The notes below the pieces were generated by a model. That model had not been told where the DNA came from. It worked only from the letters and a program-made list of their open reading frames with translations, and ran no database searches. From CALOBA01 sp942491465 (GTDB lineage: Bacteria > Pseudomonadota > Gammaproteobacteria > Chromatiales > Chromatiaceae): a stretch of 64,000 nt of DNA. Numbering within the stretch: the first letter of the stretch is position 1; every line of letters starts with the position of its first letter. Of this stretch, positions 44,578 through 52,029 are shown one piece after another. The position numbers and the translations under genes were made by a program. The DNA lies in the NCBI GenBank assembly GCA_942491465.1, contig CALOBA010000065.1, forward strand, positions 1 to 64,000. Reading direction: 5' to 3'.

Positions 44578-45822
44578 TCAAGGACCCGATGTCACGCTGA
44601 ACAACCCGAGCCGGTCGATGCGGCGGTCGATGTCGTCGACCATCGCGCGGTAGGCCGGGCTATCGGCGTCGCGGTAGGCGCGCTCGAAGTCGGCGCGCTG
44701 CATGCCCTCGGGCAGGTCCGCGACCTGCGGCATCAGATCGTCTTCGTCGAGGCCGGCGCGGGCGCGGCGGCGCAGATAGACGGCACTGTGATCGGAGCCG
44801 GTGGCCAGGGCCGCAAAGCGGATGCCCGAGCGGTTTGCGGCCATGTCGATGAAGCTGAAGCCGGTGCCGCCGTCGGCGTCGTTCAGCTCCTTGGTCAGCC
44901 CCACCAGGTCGGCCATGGAGCCGCCGCCCTTGGCGGCGAGGGCCGCCGAGGTCAGGAAGTGCTTGGCCAGATCGGCACGCCCGCGCAGGCGCAGGTCGCG
45001 ACGGGCCGGACTGACCGCGGGGCCGTCGGCGCCGTTCAGGCTCGGCAGCGCCCGCCCCACGGCGTAGGCGGCCAGCACCACCAGCGCATCGCGATTGGCG
45101 GCGATGGAGTCGGCGGGGGGCGGTCCCTGATAGCCGATCAAGCCCGAGACCAGCTCCGCCATCGGCAGCGGGCGGTTTGCCGGCGTGGCGGCGATCACCG
45201 CCGCCAGCCGGCTCTGCTGGGTCAGGAGCCGACGGCGCTCGTCATCGCCGATGAGCCCTGCGCCAACCGCCGCCAGCGAGCCCCGCTCGCGGCTGAAGTC
45301 CAGGATCGCCTGGCCCGGTAAAAGGTCGACGCGATGCAGCACCACCGCCTGCTGCAGCTCATCGAGTCCGCGCCGCAGGGCCAGCTGGCCGAGCCCGGCC
45401 GGCAGCGGCAGGTCGCCCAAGCGGATCTGCTCGACCTGGGGCTCCGCCAGCCCTTGGCGCAGCAGCAAGCGCAGATTCAGCCAGCGCTCGGGCTGCCAGG
45501 GTGCCGGAACCGACGCATACAGCTCCGCCGTGCCGGGACCCAGCGCAACGTCCAGCTGTCCGCCGCCGAGCCGCTCCAGCGCCATATTCGCCAACAGCGC
45601 GGCCTGATCATCGGTGAGTTCGACGGTCTGGACGCCATCCGGCCCGACGGTGCCGTCCTTCAGGCTCCGCAGCAGGTCCGTGGCCCATTCGCGCTCGGCG
45701 GCCGTCGGCGGCGGCTTTTGCGCCACCCGGGGCCTGTCCGTCGTCCCCATCAGCACCAGTGCCGCCGCGCCCACCAGCAGCAACAGCACCACCACCATCA
45801 AGACCTTGAGTATGAGCCGCAT
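44578..45822 (-). CDS. membrane-anchored hypothetical protein
   Basis: A 414-aa protein with one N-terminal anchor helix (MRLILKVLMVVVLLLLVGAA). The periplasmic part has no recognised domain; motifs include GQAILDFSRERG, HFLTSAALAAKGGGSMADLVGLTKELND and GSDHSAVYLRRRARAGLDE. The last looks like a structured helical region. GGAGG nine bases upstream selects the ATG at 45822. It lies between the membrane protein and pgm on the same strand with gaps of about 80-135 bp; an operon is possible. Confidence 0.75.
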   Translation of the reverse strand: MRLILKVLMVVVLLLLVGAAALVLMGTTDRPRVAQKPPPTAAEREWATDLLRSLKDGTVGPDGVQTVELTDDQAALLANMALERLGGGQLDVALGPGTAELYASVPAPWQPERWLNLRLLLRQGLAEPQVEQIRLGDLPLPAGLGQLALRRGLDELQQAVVLHRVDLLPGQAILDFSRERGSLAAVGAGLIGDDERRRLLTQQSRLAAVIAATPANRPLPMAELVSGLIGYQGPPPADSIAANRDALVVLAAYAVGRALPSLNGADGPAVSPARRDLRLRGRADLAKHFLTSAALAAKGGGSMADLVGLTKELNDADGGTGFSFIDMAANRSGIRFAALATGSDHSAVYLRRRARAGLDEDDLMPQVADLPEGMQRADFERAYRDADSPAYRAMVDDIDRRIDRLGLFSVTSGP

Positions 45823-45899
45823 ATTTCGTGCCTCCAACCCGCTTACCCTTTCAGACTACCCGAGCCCTCTCCTCGCGCCAGCGCGGTGCGATCCCGCGC

Positions 45900-47534
45900 T
45901 CAGGTAATGACGTCCGGCTGCGCGCGACCGGTGCGGGCCTCGATCTGGGCCAACTCGCGGGCGATCAGGATCAGCGGCGCCAGGGCCTCCTGGACCGGCT
46001 GGCCGTGGCGCGCGGGATCGGCCTCGAACTGCTCGATGTAGACCCGCAGCGTCGCACCTTGCGTGCCGGTGCCGGACAGGCGCATGACGATACGCGAGCC
46101 GCCCTCGAAGCCGATGCGGATGCCCTGGCCCTTGGAGACGCTGCCGTCCACCGGATCGGTGTAGGCAAAGTCATCGGCATATTCGACCTTGTAGTCGCCA
46201 AGCCGCTTGCCGGGCAGGTCCGGCAAAAGGATGCGCAGGTGATCCATCAGGCCCGTGGCAGCGTCGCTGTCCACCGCCTCGAAGTCGTGGCGGGTGTAGT
46301 AATTGCGCCCGAAGCCGCGCCAGTGCTCGGTGACGATGTCGGCGACGGACTGGCGCTTGACGGCGAGCAGGTTGAGCCAGAACAGCACCGCCCACAGACC
46401 GTCCTTCTCGCGCACATGGTCCGAACCGGTACCGAAGCTCTCCTCCCCGCAGAGCGTAATCTTGCCCGCATCGAGCAGGTTGCCGAAGAACTTCCAGCCG
46501 GTCGGGGTCTCGTAGCACTCCACGCCGAGGGCCTCGGCGACGCGGTCCGGGGCCTGACTGGTGGGCATGGAGCGGGCGACGCCGGCGATGCCGTTGCGGT
46601 AGCCGGGGGTCAGGTGGGCGTTCGCCGCGAGCACCGCCAGGCTGTCGCTCGGGGTGACGAAGAAGTCGCGACCGAGGACCATGTTGCGATCGCCGTCGCC
46701 GTCGGAGGCGGCACCGAAGTCAAGCCCCTCGACGCCCTTTGTCAGCTCGACCAGATCGTGGGCATGGACCAGATTCGGGTCCGGGTGGCCCTTGCCGAAG
46801 TCCGGCAGCGGCGTGCCGTTCATGACCGTGCCGGGCTCGGCGCCCAGGCGATTCTCCAGGATGTCGACGGCATAGGGTCCGGTGACCGCGTGCATGGCGT
46901 CGAAGCGCATGCGGAAATTGCCGGAGTTGAACAGCTGGTGGATGGCGTTGAAGTCGAACAGCGACTCCATCAGGGCCGCATAGTCCGCCACCGGGTCGAT
47001 GACGCTGACGGTCATGGCGCCCAGGCTCACCTCGCCGATCTGATCCAAATCCACCGGGTCGGCGTCGACGATGCGGTAGCGGTCGATGCGCTCGGTGCGG
47101 GCGAAGATCGCATCGGTCACCGCCTCCGGTGCCGGCCCGCCGGCGCCGATGTTGAACTTGATGCCGAAGTCCTCGTCCGGACCGCCGGGGTTGTGGCTGG
47201 CGGACAGAATGATGCCGCCCTGGGTCTTGTACTTGCGAATCACGCAGGAGGCCGCCGGTGTCGACAGGATGCCGCCCTGCCCCACCAGCACCTTCGCCAC
47301 CCCATTGGCCGCGGCCATGCGCAGGATGACCTGGATCGCCTCGCGGTTGTAGAAGCGCCCGTCGCCGCCGACCACCAGGATGCCGCCGCTCAGGCCCTCC
47401 TGGGTGTCGAAGATGGCCTGGACGAAGTTCTCCAGGTAGTGCGGCTCTTGAAAGACCTTGACCTTCTTGCGCAGCCCGGAGGTGCCTGGCTTCTGGCCGC
47501 TGAACGGTTTGGTTTCGACGACGTTGACTTCCAT
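45900..47534 (-). CDS. pgm: phosphoglucomutase
   Basis: Interconverts glucose 1-phosphate and glucose 6-phosphate, linking glycogen and exopolysaccharide synthesis with central metabolism. The 544-aa protein agrees with the family length (about 546). The phosphoserine loop LSASHNPGG has Ser113, the metal loop DGDGDRN is intact, the sugar loop GEESFG is present, and the C-terminal RLSGTGTQGATLRVY forms the phosphate-binding site. AAGG about nine bases upstream supports the start. Divergent from htpG. Confidence 0.95.
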   Translation of the reverse strand: MEVNVVETKPFSGQKPGTSGLRKKVKVFQEPHYLENFVQAIFDTQEGLSGGILVVGGDGRFYNREAIQVILRMAAANGVAKVLVGQGGILSTPAASCVIRKYKTQGGIILSASHNPGGPDEDFGIKFNIGAGGPAPEAVTDAIFARTERIDRYRIVDADPVDLDQIGEVSLGAMTVSVIDPVADYAALMESLFDFNAIHQLFNSGNFRMRFDAMHAVTGPYAVDILENRLGAEPGTVMNGTPLPDFGKGHPDPNLVHAHDLVELTKGVEGLDFGAASDGDGDRNMVLGRDFFVTPSDSLAVLAANAHLTPGYRNGIAGVARSMPTSQAPDRVAEALGVECYETPTGWKFFGNLLDAGKITLCGEESFGTGSDHVREKDGLWAVLFWLNLLAVKRQSVADIVTEHWRGFGRNYYTRHDFEAVDSDAATGLMDHLRILLPDLPGKRLGDYKVEYADDFAYTDPVDGSVSKGQGIRIGFEGGSRIVMRLSGTGTQGATLRVYIEQFEADPARHGQPVQEALAPLILIARELAQIEARTGRAQPDVIT

Positions 47535-47867
47535 CTGAATGACCTTGAAAACGGTTGGAAAAACCTCTATCGACAGCCGCGCCAGCAGATTCGGCGGGGC
47601 GGGCCGATCGCGTGAGCGCGATTGTAGCCCCTAGCGCGGGTTTAAGCAGGTAAGATTGTGGGTTTTTCGTCCACGTCCTCGCCTGCCGCCGCCCCGCCGA
47701 GTCGCGGGCCGGTCGCCGCGGAAACGTCAAGGTGCAGTACGCCCCGCCGCGCAACGCGGGCGCAATGTCGATCCTCAGACTGCACGGATGTCGACCGCAT
47801 CCTTGCGTATCCACGGCCCCGAGGGCCCCTCGATATCCACTCACCCAATTAAAGGTAGCCAAGACAC
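47535..47867. other. divergent promoter region of pgm and htpG
   Basis: A 333-bp gap. It must hold both promoters. Candidate heat-shock-like pieces (CTTGCG at 47802, CCCCTCGATAT at 47826) are too far apart for a normal sigma-32 promoter. No coding frame or RNA is supported. Confidence 0.4.
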
Positions 47868-49826
47868 ATGACCGTTGATTCCCATAAGGAAACCCTGGAG
47901 TTCAAGGCCGAGGTCAATCAGGTCCTCGACCTGGTCATCCGCTCGCTCTACTCCAATAAGGAGATCTTCCTGCGCGAGCTGATCTCCAACGCCTCCGACG
48001 CCGCCGAGAAGCTCCGCTTCGAGGCCCTGACCGACGAGCAGCTGCTCGAAGACGACCCCGAGCTTCGCGTGCGCGTCACCGTCGACAAAGACGCCGGCAC
48101 CGTGACCATCTCCGACAACGGCATCGGGCTCAGCCGCGCCGAGGTCATCGACACCATCGGCAGCATCGCCAGCTCCGGCACCCGCCGCTTCGTCGAGGCC
48201 ATGACCGCCGACCAGGACGGCGGCGAGGCCGCCACCGACGCCAACCTCATCGGCCAATTCGGTGTCGGCTTCTACTCCGTGTTCATCGTCGCCGACCGCG
48301 TCACCCTGCTCTCGCGCCGCGCCGGTCTCACCGCCGAGCACGGCGTGCGCTGGGACTCCGACGGCCGCAGCGACTTCACGCTGGAGACCGTCGAGAAGCC
48401 GGGCCGCGGCACCGACGTCATCCTGCATCTGAAGGACGACGAGAAGGAGTTCGCCGACGACTGGCGGCTGCGCTCCATCATCGGCAAGTTCTCCGACCAC
48501 ATCGCCGTACCGGTCGAGATGCAGAAGCCCGACGTGGGCGACGACGCCGCCGCCGACGACGACGAGGAGAAGAAGACCGAGGCCGACAAGACCCCCGAAT
48601 GGGAGCAGGTCAACCGCGGCACGGCCATGTGGATGCGCAGCAAGTCGGAGCTGTCGGAAGACGACTACAAGGACTTCTACAAGCACATCTCCCACGACTT
48701 CGAAGAGCCCCTGGCCTGGGCCCACAACCGCGTCGAGGGCACCAACGAGTACACCGCCCTGCTCTACCTGCCCAAGCGCGCCCCCTGGGACATGTGGGAC
48801 CGCGAGCAGAAGCACGGCGTCAAGCTCTACGTGCGCCGGGTGTTCATCATGGACGAGGCCGATAAGCTCATGCCGCACTGGCTGCGCTTCGTCAAGGGCG
48901 TGGTGGACTCCGACGACCTGCCGCTGAACGTCTCCCGCGAGCTGCTGCAGCACAACCGCAAGATCGACACCATCCGCGGCGCCAACGTCAAGCGCGTGCT
49001 CGGCCTGCTGGAGACCATGGCCAAGGACGAGCCGGAGAAGTACCAGGAATTCTTCAACGAGTTCGGCCGCGTGCTCAAGGAAGGCCCCGCCGAGGACTAC
49101 GCCAACCGCGAGCGCATCGGCGGCCTGCTGCGCTTCGCCACCACGCACAACGACGGCGACGAGCAGACCGTCTCCCTCGACAGCTACATCGAGCGCATGA
49201 AGGAAGGCCAGGACAAGATCTACTACATCACCGCCGACAGCCCCGCCGCCGCCCGCCACAGCCCCCACCTGGAGGTGTTCCGCAAGAAGGGCGTCGAGGT
49301 CCTGCTGCTGTCCGACCGCGTCGACGAATGGCTGGTCACCAACCTGCACGAGTACAAGGAAAAGCACCTGCAATCGGTCACCAAGGGCGAGCTGGACCTG
49401 GGCGAACTCGAAGACAAGGAAGAGAAGGAGCGCACCGAGCAGGCGGCCAAGGAGCACGGCGACCTGCTCAAGCGGCTCAAGGAGTCCCTCGGCGACCGGG
49501 TCGAAGACGTCCGCGTCTCCACCCGCCTGGTGGACTCGCCGGCCTGCATCGTCGTCGGCGCCCACGACATGAGCGCCAACCTCGCGCGCGTGCTCAAGGC
49601 CGTCGGCCAAGACGCCCCGGACATGAAGCCGACGCTGGAACTCAACCTCGACCATCCGCTGGTCAAGCGCCTGGAATCCGAGCAGGACCAGCCCCGCTTC
49701 GACGACCTGGGGCTGATCCTGTTCGACCAGGCCCAGCTCGCCGAAGGCGGTCAGCTCGCCGACCCCGCCGCCTTTGTCGGGCGGTTGAACAAGCTGATGC
49801 TGAATATGTTCATGTCCGGGGGCTGA
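47868..49826 (+). CDS. htpG: Hsp90-family chaperone HtpG
   Basis: ATP-dependent cytosolic chaperone, 652 aa. The GHKL ATPase domain has the expected motifs: EIFLRELISNASDAAEKLR, TISDNGIGLS, and GQFGVGFYSVFIVAD. The middle domain carries RVFIMDEADKLMPHWLRF, RGVVDSDDLPLNVSRELLQ-type sequence and the catalytic Arg region. The C-terminal dimerisation domain ends without the eukaryotic MEEVD. An acidic linker (DDAAADDDEEKK, about 224-236) is longer than in E. coli. ATG has a weak AAGG upstream. Confidence 0.97.
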   Translation: MTVDSHKETLEFKAEVNQVLDLVIRSLYSNKEIFLRELISNASDAAEKLRFEALTDEQLLEDDPELRVRVTVDKDAGTVTISDNGIGLSRAEVIDTIGSIASSGTRRFVEAMTADQDGGEAATDANLIGQFGVGFYSVFIVADRVTLLSRRAGLTAEHGVRWDSDGRSDFTLETVEKPGRGTDVILHLKDDEKEFADDWRLRSIIGKFSDHIAVPVEMQKPDVGDDAAADDDEEKKTEADKTPEWEQVNRGTAMWMRSKSELSEDDYKDFYKHISHDFEEPLAWAHNRVEGTNEYTALLYLPKRAPWDMWDREQKHGVKLYVRRVFIMDEADKLMPHWLRFVKGVVDSDDLPLNVSRELLQHNRKIDTIRGANVKRVLGLLETMAKDEPEKYQEFFNEFGRVLKEGPAEDYANRERIGGLLRFATTHNDGDEQTVSLDSYIERMKEGQDKIYYITADSPAAARHSPHLEVFRKKGVEVLLLSDRVDEWLVTNLHEYKEKHLQSVTKGELDLGELEDKEEKERTEQAAKEHGDLLKRLKESLGDRVEDVRVSTRLVDSPACIVVGAHDMSANLARVLKAVGQDAPDMKPTLELNLDHPLVKRLESEQDQPRFDDLGLILFDQAQLAEGGQLADPAAFVGRLNKLMLNMFMSGG

Positions 49827-49860
49827 GGGCGCGACCCGATCCCGGCCGGAGCCAGCCGGC

Positions 49861-49899
49861 GGGATCGGGATCGGGATCGGGATCGGGATCGGGATCGGG
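49861..49899. repeat. GGGATC hexanucleotide microsatellite
   Basis: Six perfect GGGATC copies (49861-49896) are followed by a degenerate copy. It lies between htpG and the sulfur globule gene, outside coding sequence. A related inverted fragment (GCCGGCGGGATC region) adjoins it. It may vary in length between strains. Confidence 0.9.
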
Positions 49900-49951
49900 G
49901 ATTGTTCGATAGCGATACCGATTTCGACGTGGTCCGATCCCGCGTCCCACA

Positions 49952-50003
49952 CCGAGGATTTCCTCGGGGGACTACCCAAACCGACCCCATCTCGGGTATA
50001 TAT
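49952..50003 (+). promoter_or_regulatory. palindrome and -10-like element before the sulfur globule gene
   Basis: CCGAGGA-TT-TCCTCGG (49952-49967) is a perfect dyad with a 2-base centre, well suited to a dimeric regulator. TATATAT (49997-50003) is a candidate -10, 69 bases before the start codon. No clear -35 is visible, which fits activator dependence. It lies upstream of the exported Gly/Tyr-rich gene. Confidence 0.4.
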
Positions 50004-50071
50004 CTGCCTGCCGCGATTGCGAATCCGCAATCCGGATGATCCCAAGACCAACCAGAGAAGTGGAGGTAGAC

Positions 50072-50410
50072 ATGAAGAAGACGTGGATGACCGCCGCTGG
50101 CGTGATGCTGGTCGGAGCCAGCGCCCTGGCCACCATGCCCGCCCAGGCCTTCTGGGGTTCCTGGGGCGATGGCCCCTGGTATGGCGGCCCCTGGCACGGC
50201 GGCCCCTGGTGGGGCGGGGGCGGTCCCTATGGCTACGGCGGCTACCCCTATGGCGGCTACGGCTATCCCTACGGCGGCTGGGGCGGTTACCCCTACCGCG
50301 GCTGGGGCGGCGGCTACCCCTACGGCGGCTGGGGCTACCCCGGCTACGGCTATGCCCCCTACGCGGCCCCGGCGGCGCCCGCCGCACCGGCGGCCACCAA
50401 GGAGAAGTAG
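50072..50410 (+). CDS. sulfur globule protein-like, Gly/Tyr/Trp/Pro-rich exported protein
   Basis: A 112-aa protein with a signal peptide (about 1-26, ending AQA, MKKTWMTAAGVML start). The mature part is almost entirely Gly, Tyr, Trp and Pro in repeated units such as GGWGGYPY, GPWHGGPWWGG and GYGYP, with an Ala/Pro tail ending KEK. This composition and length match the sulfur globule envelope proteins (Sgp/CV1-CV2 type) that coat intracellular periplasmic sulfur in purple sulfur bacteria. A strong ribosome site (GGAGG) and a perfect terminator downstream fit high expression. Other Gly/Tyr-rich envelope proteins remain possible. Confidence 0.8.
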   Translation: MKKTWMTAAGVMLVGASALATMPAQAFWGSWGDGPWYGGPWHGGPWWGGGGPYGYGGYPYGGYGYPYGGWGGYPYRGWGGGYPYGGWGYPGYGYAPYAAPAAPAAPAATKEK

Positions 50411-50481
50411 GCCGCGCCGCTCGTGCGGCGGCTCGCCGCCGCACCATCGACGGCGGAGAGACCTCCGCCGCCGACCGTCCG

Positions 50482-50508
50482 AAGGGCCGCATCAGCGGCC
50501 CTTTTTTT
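50482..50508 (+). terminator. rho-independent terminator
   Basis: Perfect stem AAGGGCCGC / GCGGCCCTT with loop ATCA and a run of seven T. It ends the sulfur globule-like transcript. Confidence 0.95.
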
Positions 50509-50750
50509 ATTCGATCCGAGCCGGTCTGGCTCAGCACCCGCGCCGTCGTGTTGATCCACCGGCGGCAACTGGCGGAGCAGGTTGGACCCACGGGGATACG
50601 CGACCGGGCACTGCTCGACTCCGCCCTGACGGCCCCGAAACAGCAACACCATTACGCCGCGCCCGACCTCTTCGACCTCGCCGCCTGCTACGGCATCCGC
50701 ATCGCCCGCAACCATCCCTTCGTGGATGGGAACAAGCGGACCGGACTCGA
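50509..50750 (+). pseudogene. truncated Doc/Fic (death-on-curing) toxin fragment
   Basis: The frame reads RSEPVWLSTRAVVLIHRRQL, then GPTGIRDRALLDSALTAP, and the Fic core HPFVDGNKRTG (His at 50713). This is the Doc active-site motif (HxFx[D/E]GNKR). The start codon is missing: the upstream edge abuts the previous gene's terminator. The 3' end stops shortly after the motif where the sequence changes into the recombinase remnant. No Phd partner is seen. A dead fragment. Confidence 0.75.
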
Positions 50751-50769
50751 AATTGATCTCACGCGGAGC

Positions 50770-51115
50770 AACGGGCGCCGCCAACCCTTCGATCAGGTGC
50801 TCGTCGGTCAACTCGACCCGCCAAGGGGCGCCGGGTATGATTTGCGACCCCTTCAGCAGTCCCGACTCGATCCAATGGACCAGGGTACGGCGGCTTAGCC
50901 CTAAACGCTCGGCGGCCTGCTCGACGGTATGCACATGCGCCGGTTGGCGCTGCGCACGGGTATGCCCCGGGATCTTGTGGGCGTAGCGCAAGTTGGTCGC
51001 GCAGTGAAGGTCAATCCCTTGCTGGTCTTGAGGCCCTTGCGCTGGAGGATGCGCGCGATCTGCTCATCGGAAAACGCCGCGCCGAGTGGGCGAATCAAGT
51101 CGAGGATGTCGGGTG
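50770..51115 (-). pseudogene. C-terminal remnant of a recombinase/resolvase family protein
   Basis: Two frames on the minus strand together give the tail of a recombinase. The first reads IRPLGAAFSDEQIARILQRK then GLKTSKG; after a one-base frameshift near 51000 the second reads RYAHKIPGH and VEQAAERLGLSRRTLVHWIE then PGAPWRVELTDE. The second part is a helix-turn-helix typical of recombinase C-termini. The catalytic domain is absent. I do not consider the helix-turn-helix part a separate regulator. Confidence 0.6.
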
Positions 51116-51121
51116 TGAAGG

Positions 51122-51340
51122 TTCGGTGACGGTGGCGACCGCCTCCGGTGTCAGCTCAGCGGCGGCGCGAAAGCGCACGGATTGTGGGCCGTCATCAGCC
51201 TCCTCGACCGGCTCGAAGCAGGCACGCGCGCTGGCGTCGCTGCTCCGGCGTAGATGGACCTCGATGACGCGCAGTAGGATTCGCAGGACGGCGCTGAGGG
51301 CGTGCGGCTCGCGCTCCAAGATGCTGGCGGCGAACTCTGG
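51122..51340 (-). pseudogene. remnant of an IS91-family transposase
   Basis: The minus frame contains LEREPHALSAVLRILLRVIE, then joins directly to FEPVEEADDGPQSVRFRAAA and ends at AVATVTE. These two blocks are normally separated by about 30 residues that include the HCHYH-type metal motif, so an internal deletion removed the catalytic part. The end merges into the recombinase remnant. Confidence 0.6.
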
Positions 51341-51403
51341 GGTGCCGTCGCCAGCTATAATCGAGCGCGCCGGCACCCGCACCCGTCTATACCGGAGGTC
51401 CAT

Positions 51404-51982
51404 ATGTCCGCCGCACCAGCGCCGCATCTCTCCTTCGACGACTGGCTCGCCATGGAGCGCGCCGCCACCGAGCAACGCAGCGAATATGCCGCCGGCGAGG
51501 TCTTCGCGATGATCGGCGGCAGCGAGGCACACAATCTGATCGTCGCCAACGCGATCCGCGAACTCGGCAGTCAGTTAAGGGCACGGCCCTGCCGGGTCTA
51601 CCCCAGCGACATGAAGGTCCACATCGCCGCGCACGATGTCGGCGCCTATCCGGACCTGATGGTGATCTGCGGCGAGCGCCGCTTCCACGACGAACGCCGC
51701 GATCTGGTCACCAATCCCGGTCTGATCGTCGAGGTGCTGTCGGATTCCACCGAGGCCTACGACCGCGGCGACAAGTTCATGTACTACCGCAGCCTCGAGA
51801 GCCTGCAGGCCTACCTGCTGCTGTCGCAATACCGGGTCCAGGCCGACCTGTTCCGGCGTCAAGCGGACGGGACTTGGAGCCTGAGCAGCTACCGCGACCC
51901 CGCAGAGACCATCGCGCTGCCCAGCATCGAGGCGGAGCTGTCGCTGGCCGAGGTCTACGACAAGGTGGAGCTGTCGCGGTAG
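51404..51982 (+). CDS. Uma2-family restriction endonuclease-like protein
   Basis: A 192-aa soluble protein of the Uma2 (DUF820) family, a PD-(D/E)XK nuclease fold often present in multiple copies with unknown biological role. Visible features: HLSFDDWLAMERAATEQRSEY, the catalytic-type Asp in YPDLMVICGERRF, Glu in LIVEVLSDSTEAYDRGDKF, and the Lys in the same segment. A GGAGG site before the ATG at 51404 supports the start. It follows the mobile debris and may itself belong to the accessory region. Confidence 0.88.
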   Translation: MSAAPAPHLSFDDWLAMERAATEQRSEYAAGEVFAMIGGSEAHNLIVANAIRELGSQLRARPCRVYPSDMKVHIAAHDVGAYPDLMVICGERRFHDERRDLVTNPGLIVEVLSDSTEAYDRGDKFMYYRSLESLQAYLLLSQYRVQADLFRRQADGTWSLSSYRDPAETIALPSIEAELSLAEVYDKVELSR

Positions 51983-52029
51983 CAGCCTGCGCCGGCCTCA
52001 GGCGCTCGCGCAGTTATCATGCCGCTTCC

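Noticed and set aside
47535..47867. Sigma-32 heat-shock promoter for htpG
   Set aside because: CTTGCG and CCCCTCGATAT are present but separated by 18 bases, longer than the normal 13-15.
50359..50991. Intact helix-turn-helix regulator on the minus strand
   Set aside because: The helix-turn-helix segment is the known C-terminal part of recombinase proteins and its upstream continuation is frameshifted, so it is a remnant. The rest of the frame is antisense to the Doc fragment and the sulfur globule tail.
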